Shown here: piece after piece, positions 52,401 through 56,114 of the stretch
Numbering within the stretch: position 1 is the stretch's first letter
Layout of the letters: each line of letters begins with the position of its first letter
Source: Amyelois transitella
Lineage: Eukaryota; Arthropoda; Insecta; Lepidoptera; Pyralidae
DNA: 64,000 nt
Assembly: GCF_032362555.1 (NCBI RefSeq)
Contig: NC_083507.1
Span: 4,715,001 to 4,779,000 of the forward strand
Reading direction: 5' to 3'
Translations under genes and position numbers: made by a program
The notes under the pieces: model-generated
Databases searched by the model: none
What the model saw: the letters and a program-made list of their open reading frames with translations, nothing else
Told to the model about the DNA's origin: nothing

Positions 52401-54475
52401 TGGAATGGAATTACAAGCCTACTTCACTATCGTCTGCGACAGCTGAAACATTTACAATTACTATTGGGACTCCAATTGTTTAGTATTGAGTGTTTAGACT
52501 CGAATTTATATTTGTCTAGGAAAAAATGTTTTTGGTAAAAATGGTTTTATTCAAATTATCGGAAGGATTGATCGAAAGGACTTCATATTATTCTATTGGA
52601 TGTCGTAAAAGGTGACTAAGGGAAAGGCTAATAAACTTTCTATTCAAGGGGATAGGCTAGCAACCTGTCACTATTTTAATCTCAATTTCATTACTAAGCT
52701 CATTTTTCATCATTCATTACTAAATATAAACAGTGCTAAATGCACTAGTAACTACACACTACTTCAGGAAGTGACGTCAACGCGCACTGGTTGACGTCAC
52801 TTCCACGTTCTGCCAATAGCGTTTCGTTTTGAAAATTTTCGTGGAAATTTTAATAATACTACTTTTTAATACAACAAAATTAGAGACATTTTAATTTGTA
52901 ACTAAAAATAAATATTGCATGCAAATTCTGGCTTACTGCCTGCTAGTAATTTCTTTGGCAAGCTTAAAAGTTTGAAAAGCTGTTGTTTTAAAATATATTT
53001 TTGTTCTGAATCGCTAGCAGTAACCGTTAATAAAACACTTCACATATGACGTAAATGGTAAATCATAAAATAACTTCTAAATAGCAATCAAACACTAAAA
53101 CATATCCTGTCTTTATTTAATTAATTTCTTACTTAATTTCGTCATGAATATAGGTCGCTTAGACACTAACCTAAGGAAGATTGACAGTTCACAAATAATT
53201 ACGGGTATTTTATTTATCACAATTAAAATGGGAACAGGTAGCGCATGCATTTTTTTATCTCTATAACAAAAAAAATATTTGTTTGACCTAACGGTATATG
53301 CACTAAGTGTTTTAATAAATGAACGAATTAATTGTGGTTTAATTTTTAAACGGTTAGCGCTTAACGACATCTTCGTTTCTAATTTTCGTGTTCGTGTGGT
53401 GGATAAAAATTTTTTTAGGGAAAACCACTTTTAGAAAGTATTATACTATTTGTTTTTACTTTCCTTTAAATGTTTAGGGTCTCTCAAGATGTCGGCTTAC
53501 TGTCGAAAATTTCTAATGCAGTTCCATTTAAAATGTTTTAGCTTCTGCTAAAAAGTTGTTTTCTATTAAAAAAATCTACTTAATAGTACTTACTTAAATC
53601 ATATATTTAAAAATAAAGAAAAACACATCCCTATATAGTTTATGTATGATATTGGAAAAATACTACTTAGGTACTTAATTTTAAATCTCAATCATCGTTC
53701 TCTCGGTACTCCGGTTGTAATCCTCCCTGGGGAGGTGTTGGAGACTACAATCATGATATGGATAAGTTAGATTTTCACATTAAGTAATTCCCGTCTGACC
53801 ACTACAACCTTACAGAGGTACGATCCTCAGCAAAGATTATGATACCTTGTGGTGCAGTTTGCGACGGCCGCTCAGTTATATGAGATAATTATTGTTTATT
53901 AAAAATTACGTGTGATTTCTTATTTATAAGCAAAAGTCATTGCTCGACTTAAAGGAAGTATGAGAAGCAGTGTTTTAAATATATTGTTTCAATTCAATAT
54001 AGACTAGAGGGATGATATTTTGTGGAATAAAATAGTTCTAAGTTATCAAAAAGGTATGCAGCTCATATTACTTAAGATATATATAATAAATAATGGTGAA
54101 TAATTAGGACACAACAATAAGTTGCAGTTTAATTTTTTTTACCATAACGACAATCTAAATTTGTTACAGTTTATATAAATAGAACCAATTTTACAAAATG
54201 GCGCCAAAACAACCATAAACTTTGTATTTAAATATTTTTATATAATTTTCAAAGATATCTCAGAGTTATATTTTAAAAATTATGTCAAGTATGGAACATA
54301 GTAAATTACATCTGTACCTATATTAATTGTAGTTAAAGTTATTATTGTTCTTTTTTGTTGAAGTAGATTGTTCTTTCATTTTTCGATGCTTTTGTTATCA
54401 TTTTTACACCAAGTCTAAGATAAACTGTTAAAATAGATATTTAAAAAAAAATCAAGAAAATCTTACCTTAGCCAT
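7381..54475 (-). CDS. GSTZ: Zeta-class glutathione S-transferase / maleylacetoacetate isomerase, whole gene (5 coding exons)
   Basis: Zeta GSTs use glutathione to isomerise maleylacetoacetate to fumarylacetoacetate in cytosolic tyrosine/phenylalanine breakdown and can also process small alpha-halo acids. The coding exons are 54467-54475, 23699-23879, 12237-12358, 7778-7995 and 7381-7489. Together they give 639 nt, or 212 residues plus stop, the normal length for the family. Every junction is GT-AG and the phases match (0, 1, 0, 2). The N-terminal thioredoxin-like domain carries the zeta signature SSCSWRVR at about residues 14-21, with the catalytic Ser and the Cys of the SSC motif, a cis-Pro in KVPTLII, and the glutathione-site ES in VESMAI. 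The C-terminal helical domain has SGIQPLQN and [13 protein letters not shown]. The gene is unusually long because introns 1 and 2 are about 30.6 and 11.3 kb. Intron 1 hosts the peptide-precursor gene, and intron 2 hosts a Gypsy element. Exon 1 is the least certain part: a start at the internal Met (23873) after a non-coding first exon is the alternative. Confidence 0.85.
7778..7995 (-). CDS. GSTZ: GSTZ coding exon 4
   Basis: It has an acceptor TTTGCCTCAG and a donor AG|gtatag, and its 218 nt run from phase 0 to phase 2. It encodes most of the C-terminal helical domain: [15 protein letters not shown] at the start, then [20 protein letters not shown], the conserved zeta segment in which the buried Asp stabilises helix alpha-6. 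A complete retroposon has inserted only 43 nt upstream of the acceptor (8039-8301). Confidence 0.9.
8027..8038. repeat. Target-site duplication, 3' partner at 8302-8313
   Basis: The 12-mer AGCAATACAGAA occurs at 8027-8038 and again at 8302-8313, exactly bracketing the retroposon. This is the mark of target-primed reverse transcription. Confidence 0.85.
8039..8301 (+). mobile_element. Complete 263-bp non-autonomous retroposon with (TATG)n tail
   Basis: This is the best-defined member of a family repeated through the window. It starts GGTGCGGTGTGGTTCCCGG, has the core words GATGTCGTAAAAGGTGACTAAG and GGGCTAGCAACCTGTCACTA, then CTACCCCGCAAGGGATATAG, and ends in (TATG)n. It has no ORF and is flanked by a 12-bp target duplication. 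I see no clear RNA polymerase III A/B boxes at its 5' end, so I call it a SINE-like or LINE-derived retroposon, not a tRNA SINE. Its tail is the same microsatellite that ends the RTE-like LINE copies here, which suggests it borrows that enzyme. Confidence 0.8.
9155..9600 (-). pseudogene. Broken C-terminus of a pogo/jerky-type transposase with a PHD-like zinc finger
   Basis: Reading the minus strand across frames gives, in order: a segment FSPESVRPL, then after a frameshift [14 protein letters not shown]...VLTNTP, then after a second frameshift a Lys-rich linker and an acidic stretch, then [13 protein letters not shown]...[11 protein letters not shown], a TAA stop, and finally FHEDCTGGE...YVCHNC. 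The spaced Cys/His pattern with W and 'HEDCTGG' is the small PHD-like finger found at the end of many insect pogo/jerky transposases. At least two frameshifts and one nonsense codon make it dead. The catalytic DDE domain is absent. Confidence 0.6.
9599..9657. repeat. 28-bp perfect palindrome made of two facing transposon terminal motifs
   Basis: The arms 9599-9626 and 9630-9657 are exact reverse complements separated by the trinucleotide GCG. Each arm contains CCTAGGAGAGTTGTGACA, closely similar to the inner part of the transposon's own terminal repeat. It could extrude as a cruciform or bind two transposase molecules; function is inferred only. Confidence 0.85.
10022..11882. other. Intron 3 of GSTZ, remaining part
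   Basis: AT-rich intron sequence. The patch at about 10560-10800 is less AT-rich, but its reading frames show no domain I recognise. At about 11675-11745 there is a worn copy of the 'cactgc..gcaaaggtct' repeat also seen at 63436-63590. No gene is supported. Confidence 0.55.
11883..12048 (-). mobile_element. Degenerate (TATG)n-type retroposon copy
   Basis: The minus-strand relic contains the complements of CTACCCsGCAAGGGAT, AGACTGTT, TAGCAACCTGT and CCCATGGATG-like words in the correct order, with a deletion in the middle. It lies about 190 bp upstream (plus-strand left) of GSTZ exon 3. Confidence 0.55.
12237..12358 (-). CDS. GSTZ: GSTZ coding exon 3
   Basis: Its 122 nt lie between acceptor ACGAG and donor GAA|gtaagt. 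It completes a split Val codon and encodes [20 protein letters not shown], then [10 protein letters not shown]. The ES pair of VESMAI binds the gamma-glutamyl part of glutathione in this fold; the stretch ends the thioredoxin-like domain and enters the linker helix. The minus-strand open frame runs past the acceptor into intron, so its upstream end was set by phase and family alignment. Confidence 0.9.
12700..13035 (+). repeat. Lepidopteran dispersed repeat (family B), best copy
   Basis: It carries ordered words AATTGGGTGAGTCAGGTTTT, AAGCGACTCC, TCTGACCTCC, then CATCCAGTTGCCTGAATGTG-like sequence (12 residues intact), CAGGTTTCCT and TTTTCCCTCACCGTAAGAG. The same words recur in opposite or same orientation near 3430, 30320-30560, 34966-35050 and 37976-38150. 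It has no coding potential; boundaries are approximate. Confidence 0.6.
13218..13430 (+). mobile_element. tRNA-derived SINE
   Basis: Near its start, GCAGCGGTAGTACGC resembles a polymerase III A box, and GGTCCCGGCTTCAAATCCCGG about 30 nt later contains a B-box-like GGCTTCAAATCCC. The body continues GAGTTAGTATCTCGTAACAC and ACTCAATCTGTGTAATTTGTCCC, ending in TTTA-rich repeats. The same 3' part recurs at 25600-25690 and, more weakly, at 49690-49750. Confidence 0.55.
13899..14099 (+). mobile_element. Short non-autonomous Helitron-like element
   Basis: It begins TCCTACTACTATTATAAAG after an A and ends GCGGACGAAGTCGCGGGC...CTAG before a T. TC and CTRR ends, insertion between A and T, no terminal inverted repeats and a GC-rich 3' hairpin are Helitron hallmarks. 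The 201-bp size and no ORF make it a non-autonomous, Lep1-like copy. Confidence 0.65.
14539..15054 (+). repeat. 5' LTR
   Basis: It begins TGTAGGCACATATACAC and ends CATCCTAA. Its partner is 19038-19553. The end is set by the point where the two copies diverge and by the ACTTT duplication. A 104-codon open frame beginning with GTG lies inside both LTRs; I treat it as chance. Confidence 0.9.
15056..15072 (+). promoter_or_regulatory. Primer-binding site (tRNA-Trp-like)
   Basis: One or two nt after the LTR is TGGTGACCCCGTCTGG. The first 11 nt match the complement of an insect tRNA-Trp 3' end as used by CsRn1-clade elements (known from that clade); the following bases diverge. Confidence 0.6.
15077..15952 (+). 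CDS. gag: Retrotransposon Gag polyprotein
   Basis: The first ATG after the primer site gives 291 residues; the frame is open further upstream into the LTR, but only from a non-ATG codon. Gag forms the cytoplasmic virus-like particle and packages element RNA. The N-terminal part has the segment [19 protein letters not shown], typical of insect retroelement Gag. A Ser/Arg-rich basic stretch lies near residues 235-265, and the final part holds the unusual zinc motif Cx2Hx9Cx3C in place of a CCHC knuckle. The frame is intact. The stop TAA overlaps the pol ATG by one base, and a GGGAAAC heptamer precedes it. Confidence 0.85.
   Translation: MEKRFHDAREERVSTERESDEKNDGQDSSRTGGIYKVSVRVPPFWPEEPEIWFAQVEGQFAISGITSDATKFNYVISQLDNKYSREVKDIIISPPAVGRYEKLKAELIKRLTASNENKLKQLLMHEELGDRKPSQFLRHLKGLAGLDVPDDFLKTIWISRLPHSIQTILASQPATAHPDDLADLADRVNDLTSTMPKVASMSQQNQISEVEELKKEVAHLRRRLQDLTTRSGRSRERSSRRPTHSKSRSRQRSHSNYQKFPLCWYHAKFGEKANRCILPCDYSAGNSKGSR
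15928..15934 (+). promoter_or_regulatory. Candidate -1 ribosomal frameshift heptamer GGGAAAC
   Basis: In the gag frame the heptamer reads G GGA AAC, the X XXY YYZ layout; it lies 16 nt before the gag stop codon. A -1 slip here enters the pol frame, which is open from just after a TGA at 15916-15918. GGGAAAC is an established slippery site in some retroviruses. The competing model is reinitiation at the TAATG overlap at 15950-15954. Confidence 0.5.
15952..19017 (+). CDS. pol: Retrotransposon Pol polyprotein (protease, RT, RNase H, integrase)
   Basis: The 1021-codon intact frame starts at an ATG that overlaps the gag stop (TAATG). The aspartic protease has [12 protein letters not shown] (Asp-Thr-Gly at residues 28-30). 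Reverse transcriptase has [31 protein letters not shown] and the catalytic YLDD at 327-330. RNase H starts with [15 protein letters not shown] (Asp near 480). Integrase has an HHCC zinc finger ending CIACQRAK, then a catalytic DD35E set at about Asp734, Asp793 and Glu829, and a C-terminal [11 protein letters not shown] segment like the GPY/F module of Gypsy integrases. No stop, frameshift or missing catalytic residue is seen, so the copy may be active. Pol is in the -1 frame relative to gag. Confidence 0.92.
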   Translation: MVADDCPPSSTGRLFITDRTSRLQFLIDTGSDLCVFPRSALRDRRAKTDFNLSAANGSNISTYGYIYFNLDFGLRRNYSWRFVVADVTRPIIGVDFLNFYNLIVDCRNKRLIDNTTSISSIATVPNCNDIYSVKILTGDSHYHKILNEFPEITRPAGIQNTTPHNTVHYIRTTPGPPVSSSPRRLAPDKLKIARDEFRAMLANGTARPSESPWSSPLHLAPKKDNGWRPCGDYRLLNARTIPDRYPIRHIHDFAHSISGCKIFSTLDLLKAYNQIPVNPDDVQKTAITTPFGLYEFPFMTFGLRNAGQTFQRFVDEMTRGLDFVYCYLDDYIVFSRSDDEHEEHLRIIFKKLKDYGMLINTSKCVLGASEVTFLGYHISEHGTKPTVAKVQAIKDFPIPTNIRQLRRFLGMLNFYRRFLPRAASTQAPLNALLTGAVKGSHPISLTGDSLTAFESCKEALANAALLAHPDCSAKLALVTDASDKALGAVLQQLKDGVWEPLAFFSRKLSPSQVKYSPYDRELLAIYEAIKYFKHMLEARHFTIYTDHKPISFAFHERKTNCSPRQYRHLDYIAQFTTDIRHISGKDNVVADTLSRVEELSKPINLEHLAKCQASDPELIKLIEEGSSLRLEQLKVPGCDLPLSCDVSTTTPRPFVTGVLRRQVFDSLHSLSHPGPNASAKLVSERFVWPGVKKDCREWARACIACQRAKVTRHVNSPLGTYKLPRARFTQIHIDLVGPLPVSQGYRYCLTAIDRFTRWPEAIPLVDITAETVAKAFLSNWIARFGCPTVIVTDRGRQFESALFGYLSKMTGFEHKRTTAYHPACNGLIERFHRQLKAAIVCHADGSWTESLPWVLLGVRTAFKEDLQASAAELVYGESLRLPGEFFEPDVPTTTDVTEFTARIRKIAEHLRPLPTSHHMAPQKPFVYKELATSTHVFLRDDTVRGSLQPAYSGPHKVISKRDKYFKIFYNNKEVTVSIDRLKPAFILADPIPHSDIFPPNTQKDYITRSGRRVNFPDFYRP
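19024..19037 (+). promoter_or_regulatory. Polypurine tract
   Basis: The G-rich run TGGAGGGGGGTGA immediately before the 3' LTR is in the expected place to prime plus-strand DNA synthesis. Confidence 0.75.
19038..19553 (+). repeat. 3' LTR
   Basis: Same 516 nt as the 5' LTR wherever I compared them by eye, including the identical 104-codon internal frame, and followed by the ACTTT target duplication. Lack of divergence implies a recent insertion. Confidence 0.9.
19738..19847 (-). mobile_element. 5'-truncated retroposon copy with 12-bp target duplication
   Basis: The 110-bp copy is the tail half of the 8039-8301 family on the minus strand. The 12-mer ATTACATAATTT occurs at 19726-19737 and 19848-19859. 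A third partial copy of that 12-mer follows at about 19869-19880, so the flank was also locally duplicated. Confidence 0.75.
19860..23698. other. GSTZ intron 2, remaining part
   Basis: No recognisable gene or domain. 20380-20540 contains words such as TCTCCAGAGAGGTGAG that look like an old dispersed repeat. 21200-21430 is a less AT-rich block with several CpGs and no family resemblance to the other repeats, possibly non-coding sequence under constraint. The open frames here lack domains and splice support. Confidence 0.5.
23699..23879 (-). CDS. GSTZ: GSTZ coding exon 2
   Basis: Its 181 nt run from acceptor TTAAG to donor ATTG|gttagt. It encodes [20 protein letters not shown] followed by [14 protein letters not shown] and ends at KVPTLII. 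It contains the whole zeta active-site motif, with the catalytic Ser and Cys in SSCSWR. The in-frame Met at 23873-23871 is an alternative start, if the proposed 9-nt coding exon 1 is wrong. Confidence 0.92.
25460..25530 (-). mobile_element. 3' end fragment of a Helitron-like element
   Basis: On the minus strand it ends GAGGACGAAGTCGCGGGCACAGCTAG followed by T (18 central bases shared with 35403 and 62764 copies). Only the terminal 65-70 nt are present. Confidence 0.55.
25600..25690 (+). mobile_element. 3' tail of a tRNA-derived SINE
   Basis: GAGTTATTATCTCGTAACAC and ACTCAATCTATGTATTTTTCC match the 3' half of the SINE at 13218-13430. The tRNA-like head is missing. Confidence 0.5.
25714..25887 (+). 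mobile_element. Short 3' fragment of an RTE-like LINE
   Basis: The plus strand encodes the last 45 or so residues of the LINE ORF (ending [11 protein letters not shown] and a TGA stop), nearly identical to the end of the longer copy at 55098-56114, followed by (TATG)n. The 11-mer TATTCATTTAT flanks it at 25703-25713 and 25888-25898, a target duplication proving an independent 5'-truncated insertion. Confidence 0.8.
27378..27383 (-). terminator. Polyadenylation signal AATAAA for the nested peptide gene
   Basis: AATAAA on the minus strand lies 111 nt after the stop codon of the nested gene, a normal spacing. A T-rich plus-strand run surrounds it. Confidence 0.45.
27494..27705 (-). CDS. Nested peptide-precursor gene, exon 2
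   Basis: The first two bases complete a Val codon; 69 residues follow and end at TGA (27494-27496). It carries GKR, KKR and RR cleavage sites, the segment [14 protein letters not shown] and the end [10 protein letters not shown]. Base composition is clearly richer in G and C than the surrounding intron. Confidence 0.65.
27494..28809 (-). CDS. Putative secreted neuropeptide/hormone precursor nested in GSTZ intron 1 (2 exons)
   Basis: Not a protein I recognise. Exons 28056-28809 and 27494-27705 join across GGAAG|gtagaa and a TTCTTACAG acceptor with matching phase (1), giving 321 residues. The ATG follows directly after a TTGTTTCAG acceptor, so a 5' UTR exon lies upstream. Residues 1-20 are a signal peptide (hydrophobic [11 protein letters not shown]). 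The rest is hydrophilic with one Cys. Processing sites seen: KK at 108-109 before a Gln and a segment ending FYG-R at 127-128; KR at 133-134; KVKR at 237-240; GKR at 257-259; KKR at 262-264; RR at 285-286; and a C-terminus SPLRWG-stop that would yield an Arg-Trp-amide. Exon 2 is GC-richer and looks more constrained than the AT-rich exon 1, as usual when only the bioactive end is conserved. I have a weak, unverified recollection that the insect HanSolin peptides end in LRW-amide. A non-peptide secreted protein is the alternative. Confidence 0.6.
28056..28809 (-). CDS. Nested peptide-precursor gene, exon 1 (signal peptide)
   Basis: Its 754 nt encode residues 1-251 and one base of codon 252. The open frame continues a few codons upstream only through a TTG and the splice acceptor, so the ATG at 28809-28807 is the proper start. 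It is Asn/Asp-rich, with the basic cluster [12 protein letters not shown] and HRAHKR in the middle. Confidence 0.65.
30320..30560 (-). repeat. Worn dispersed repeat (family B)
   Basis: In reverse orientation it matches the 12700-13035 copy: GTGAGGAAAC, CTGAATGGTAACTGGATG and, further on, AAACCTGACTTACCCATTTC. A small hairpin CGTTACGGAG/CTCCGTAACG sits at about 30445-30468. Confidence 0.5.
32325..32400 (-). mobile_element. Worn 3' end of an RTE-like LINE
   Basis: GGGGTAGGCAGAGACTA followed by CTTGCTACGAT aligns to the minus-strand 3' coding end at 55105-55160. Only about 75 bp remain. Confidence 0.45.
33568..33844 (+). mobile_element. Near full-length (TATG)n-tailed retroposon
   Basis: It starts ATGCCGTGAGGTTCCCGGTACC and runs through all family core words to a GTATGTTTGTATGTA tail. 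The 7-mer GTAAGTG at 33561-33567 and 33845-33851 is a probable target duplication. It is more diverged than the 8039 copy. Confidence 0.7.
34560..34655 (-). mobile_element. Helitron-like fragment
   Basis: On the minus strand, GAAAGTGTGTTAGTTTCTCCGTCTTTCAAG...ATATCCACTGAAGTGATTTCCATGAAATTT-like words in order match the element at 47094-47227 and the generic 'actgaaccgatt' body of these elements. The 3' CTAG end is missing. Confidence 0.4.
34966..35110 (+). repeat. Worn dispersed repeat (family B)
   Basis: CACATCCAGTTGCCTGAATG followed by GCGGGTTTCC matches the 12900-12970 part of the best copy. The rest is diverged. Confidence 0.45.
35403..36286 (-). mobile_element. Helitron-like element of about 884 bp
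   Basis: On the minus strand it begins TCTATACTAATAAAGCTGAAG (after an A) at 36286 and ends CGCGGACGAAGTCGCGGGCACAGCTAG (before a T) at 35403, the same ends as the 265-bp copy at 62500-62764. It is three times longer, with internal sequence that includes a piece of another repeat near 35525-35605 (GGTCTTTGCCCAGTAGTG). Either it is a longer non-autonomous variant that captured sequence or two elements that share ends. Confidence 0.55.
36650..36912 (-). mobile_element. Diverged (TATG)n-tailed retroposon
   Basis: ACATACATACACGTCTAAAG, CCCTTGCGGGGTAGACAGAG and GTGACAGGTTGCTAGCCCATC mark the tail and core on the minus strand; the 5' end GGTTCCCAGCATTTTG-like portion lies near 36890-36910. It is almost full length but old. 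Confidence 0.65.
37976..38150 (-). repeat. Worn dispersed repeat (family B)
   Basis: Reverse-orientation words AGGGAAAGCATCATTGG, CAATTTCAGGCAACTAGATG and a following 'acttcaggatcgtaa' segment parallel those at 30320-30560. Confidence 0.45.
40198..40278. ncRNA. Long hairpin, candidate small-RNA precursor or MITE
   Basis: The arms 40198-40234 and 40242-40278 (37 nt each) are reverse complements with only two mismatches and a 7-nt loop. Stem length and size suit a microRNA-like precursor, but the near-perfect symmetry is also expected of a small inverted-repeat transposon. No flanking target duplication is evident. Strand is undetermined. Confidence 0.35.
43620..43842 (-). mobile_element. (TATG)n-tailed retroposon with internal deletion
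   Basis: It runs from (CATA)n through GACAGGTTGCTAGCCCATCG, GTCGCCTTTTACGACATCC and GGTGCCGGGAACCACACGG. About 40 bp are missing between the TATCCCT and CGGCCACG words. The 8-mer CAATTTAC flanks it at 43612-43619 and 43843-43850. Confidence 0.8.
44200..44421 (+). mobile_element. Diverged Helitron-like element
   Basis: It ends AAAGTCGCGAGCCACAGCTAG before a T, and contains 'agtgaaccgatttcaaaaattctttcac' upstream, the usual body of these elements. The 5' TC end is not clear. Confidence 0.45.
47094..47227 (+). mobile_element. Short Helitron-like element
   Basis: It begins TCCATACTTTCATAC after an A, contains GTGTGTTTGTTCGTTCGTC and ATCCACTGAACCGATTTAG, and ends GAGCCGCGGGCTTAAGCTAG before a T. 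The 134-bp length suggests internal deletion. Confidence 0.55.
47560..47700. other. Unexplained GC-richer block
   Basis: About 140 bp stand out from AT-rich surroundings. The minus strand has an open frame reading [20 protein letters not shown] and onward to RSRYKQNQ, but no family I know, no good splice sites and no neighbour exon. It could be a fragment of an old mobile element. Confidence 0.3.
49620..49760 (+). mobile_element. Worn tRNA-derived SINE
   Basis: GTGGATTCGATTCTCGG resembles a B box, and later AATCCGAGTCATTTGTCCCG matches the 3' portion of the 13218-13430 SINE. Ends are uncertain. Confidence 0.4.
49975..50058 (-). mobile_element. tRNA-like SINE head
   Basis: On the minus strand, CTGGGTTCAATTCCCAAG is a good polymerase III B box, preceded about 35 nt upstream by TTAGATAACACGAC like an A box. 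Too degenerate to be a working tRNA. Confidence 0.4.
51866..52072 (-). mobile_element. 5'-truncated (TATG)n-tailed retroposon
   Basis: It has (CATA)n, CTATATCCCTTGCGGGATAG, GTGACAGGTTGCTAGCCCATC and GTCGCCTTTTACGACATC, then stops abruptly; the first 60 or so bases of the family are missing. Confidence 0.7.
52597..52700 (+). mobile_element. Fragment of the (TATG)n-tailed retroposon
   Basis: TTGGATGTCGTAAAAGGTGA, GGATAGGCTAGCAACCTGTC and AATCTCAATTTCATTACTAAGC place this as the central part; both ends are absent. Confidence 0.65.
52767..52804. repeat. 15-bp palindrome carrying two TGACGTCA motifs
   Basis: GGAAGTGACGTCAAC at 52767-52781 and its exact complement at 52790-52804 are separated by 8 nt. 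Each arm contains TGACGTCA, the full CREB/ATF consensus. The downstream part resembles 24090-24165, so it is probably part of a dispersed repeat. Confidence 0.7.
54467..54475 (-). CDS. GSTZ: Proposed GSTZ coding exon 1 (ATG GCT AAG)
   Basis: A start codon in CAGCCATGG context is followed after three codons by the donor gtaagatt, phase 0, which joins to GGT ACT ATG of exon 2. The resulting N-terminus (Met-Ala-Lys) and total length fit zeta GSTs, and a GC-rich island lies 150 bp upstream. A 9-nt coding exon 30.6 kb away cannot be proved by eye; the alternative is a start at the Met in exon 2. Confidence 0.4.
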
Positions 54476-54599
54476 GGCTGATAAAGCACGAACTACAAAC
54501 TACACGTCGAAAACTGACTAAAACTATTCGAAACTTTAATACTAAATGATTATTGATGATATTGCTTAAACCGCAGTAATGCGTGATTTCTTTTTAAAG

Positions 54600-54725
54600 T
54601 TTATCGCGTATCACATGGTGGTGTCTGGGCGGGCGGCAGGCCGCGTGTCGTAGGGCGCTCAGGACGGCGGCAAAACGCGTTCTGCCGTCCGTCGCACGTT
54701 GTAGGAATACGCCGCCCGCCCTAGT
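54600..54725. promoter_or_regulatory. CpG- and GC-rich hairpin island upstream of GSTZ exon 1
   Basis: The outer arms GGGCGGGCGGC (54627-54637) and its exact complement (54711-54721) enclose a nearly palindromic inner stem around 54662-54690 centred on AACGCGTT. Composition is strikingly different from the AT-rich flanks. Position suits a promoter-proximal element; a GC-rich MITE is the alternative. Confidence 0.4.
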
Positions 54726-54802
54726 GAAATCTTATAGTAACTTTGCTTTCAAAACTGTGGATTAGTAGTTTTCTTTTTAGTCATGTTCCTTATTTATTTG
54801 TA

Positions 54803-54980
54803 CATACATACATATTATCAGGTCTATATCCCTTGCGGAGTAGATAGAGCCGACAGTCTTGAAAATACTGATAGGCCACGATTTCAATAATAGAATTGAG
54901 ATTCATATAAAGTGACAGGTTGCAAGCCCGTCGCCTAAAAGAAGAATCCCAAAATAAGTCCATCCCATAGTCGCCTTTTT
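54803..54980 (-). mobile_element. 5'-truncated (TATG)n-tailed retroposon
   Basis: It contains (CATA)n, CTATATCCCTTGCGGAGTAG, GTGACAGGTTGCAAGCCCGTC and ATAGTCGCCTTTT, then ends. It has small internal deletions relative to the 8039 copy. Confidence 0.65.
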
Positions 54981-55063
54981 AAGTTTAACTGCTTTAAAGC
55001 GGCTACGTAAATATTGTGTAGAATAAAAAAATATATTAGAGAAAAGACATTTAAATTTTCCTA

Positions 55064-55064
<1 letters not shown>

Positions 55065-55094
<30 letters not shown>
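55065..55094. repeat. (CATA)n microsatellite at the LINE 3' end
   Basis: Seven or more perfect CATA units directly adjoin the stop codon of the RTE-like LINE on the minus strand, serving as its 3' tail. Confidence 0.85.
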
Positions 55095-55097
55095 AAA

Positions 55098-56114
55098 TCA
55101 CGCCTCTTTCCCGGAGGGGTAGGCAGAGACTACCTCTTTCCACTTGCCACGATCTCTGCATACTTCTTTCGCTTCGTCCACATTCATAACTCTCTTCATA
55201 CAAGCTCGGCGGTTTCGGGTACTTTTGACCTGCCCCTTTACCAGGACGTCCTTAATTTGATCAAGATACGTTCGTCTAGGTCTTCCCACTCCGACCTTTC
55301 CCTCCACACTCTCCTTGTATATCTGCTTAGTCAACCTGCTTTCATTCATCCTCTCCACATGACCGAACCATCTTAACATACCCTTTTCTATTCCTGTAAC
55401 TACATCTTCTTTCACATCACAACATTCCCTTATCACGCTGTTCCTTATCCTGTCACTCAATTTCACACCCATCATACTCCTTAACGCTCTCATTTCCACT
55501 GCATTTATTCTGCTTTCATGCTTCTTTTGCCATACCCAACTTTCACTCCCATACATTAAAGTCGGGACCAACACGCCCCTGTGCACAGCCAGTCGAGCCT
55601 TTTTGGATAGTTTCTGACTGCTCATAAAGGCATGCAAAGCTCCATTCACCATGTTCCCCGCGTTCACTCTCCTTTCAATATCACTATCATACTTGCCATC
55701 TGATGTAAACTTTGATCCTAGATATACAAACTCTTTCACTTGCTCCACTTTTTCTCCTCCAATCAAAATATTACATGCTGTCATTTCTTTCTCCATTTCA
55801 AAAACCAGTGTTTTAGTTTTACTTACGTTCACTTTCATTCCTTTCTCTTTTAAAGCTTCATGCATACAGTTTACCATCTCCTGTAACTCCTCCGCTGATG
55901 ACGCCAGTATAACCTGATCGTCGGCATAGAGCAGACATTTGACGAGTAACTCATTCATCCTTAATCCACTTTTAGACTCTTTCAAATCTGTCAAACAGCT
56001 ATCCATAAATAGGTTGAACAGCCACGGTGACGCAACACATCCTTGCCTAACGCCTTTCTCAATCTTTCCTATTATAATATTCTTATTGCCATGGTATGCG
56101 CCAGAGTCTGTCAC
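55098..56114 (-). pseudogene. 5'-truncated RTE-like LINE, reverse transcriptase and C-terminal part
   Basis: The 338-codon open frame lacks its own ATG start and the endonuclease and early RT motifs. What remains: GVRQGCVASPWLFNLFMDSC (RT motif 4), LLYADDQVILASS (catalytic Tyr-Ala-Asp-Asp near residue 65), KTKTLVFE, YLGSKFTSDGKYDSDIERR, a CCHC-like region is absent, and the C-terminus with GRPRRTYLDQIKDVL ending in YPSGKEA-stop. The intact frame and microsatellite tail suggest a fairly young 5'-truncated insertion. The RTE assignment rests on the tail and C-terminal style; another LINE clade is possible. Confidence 0.75.

Noticed and set aside
55065..55094. CATA repeats as a CRISPR-like or satellite array
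   Set aside because: Four-base units with no spacers; it is the 3' tail of the LINE.
55014..55376. 120-codon plus-strand frame overlapping the LINE
   Set aside because: Antisense shadow of the minus-strand LINE reading frame plus its CATA microsatellite.
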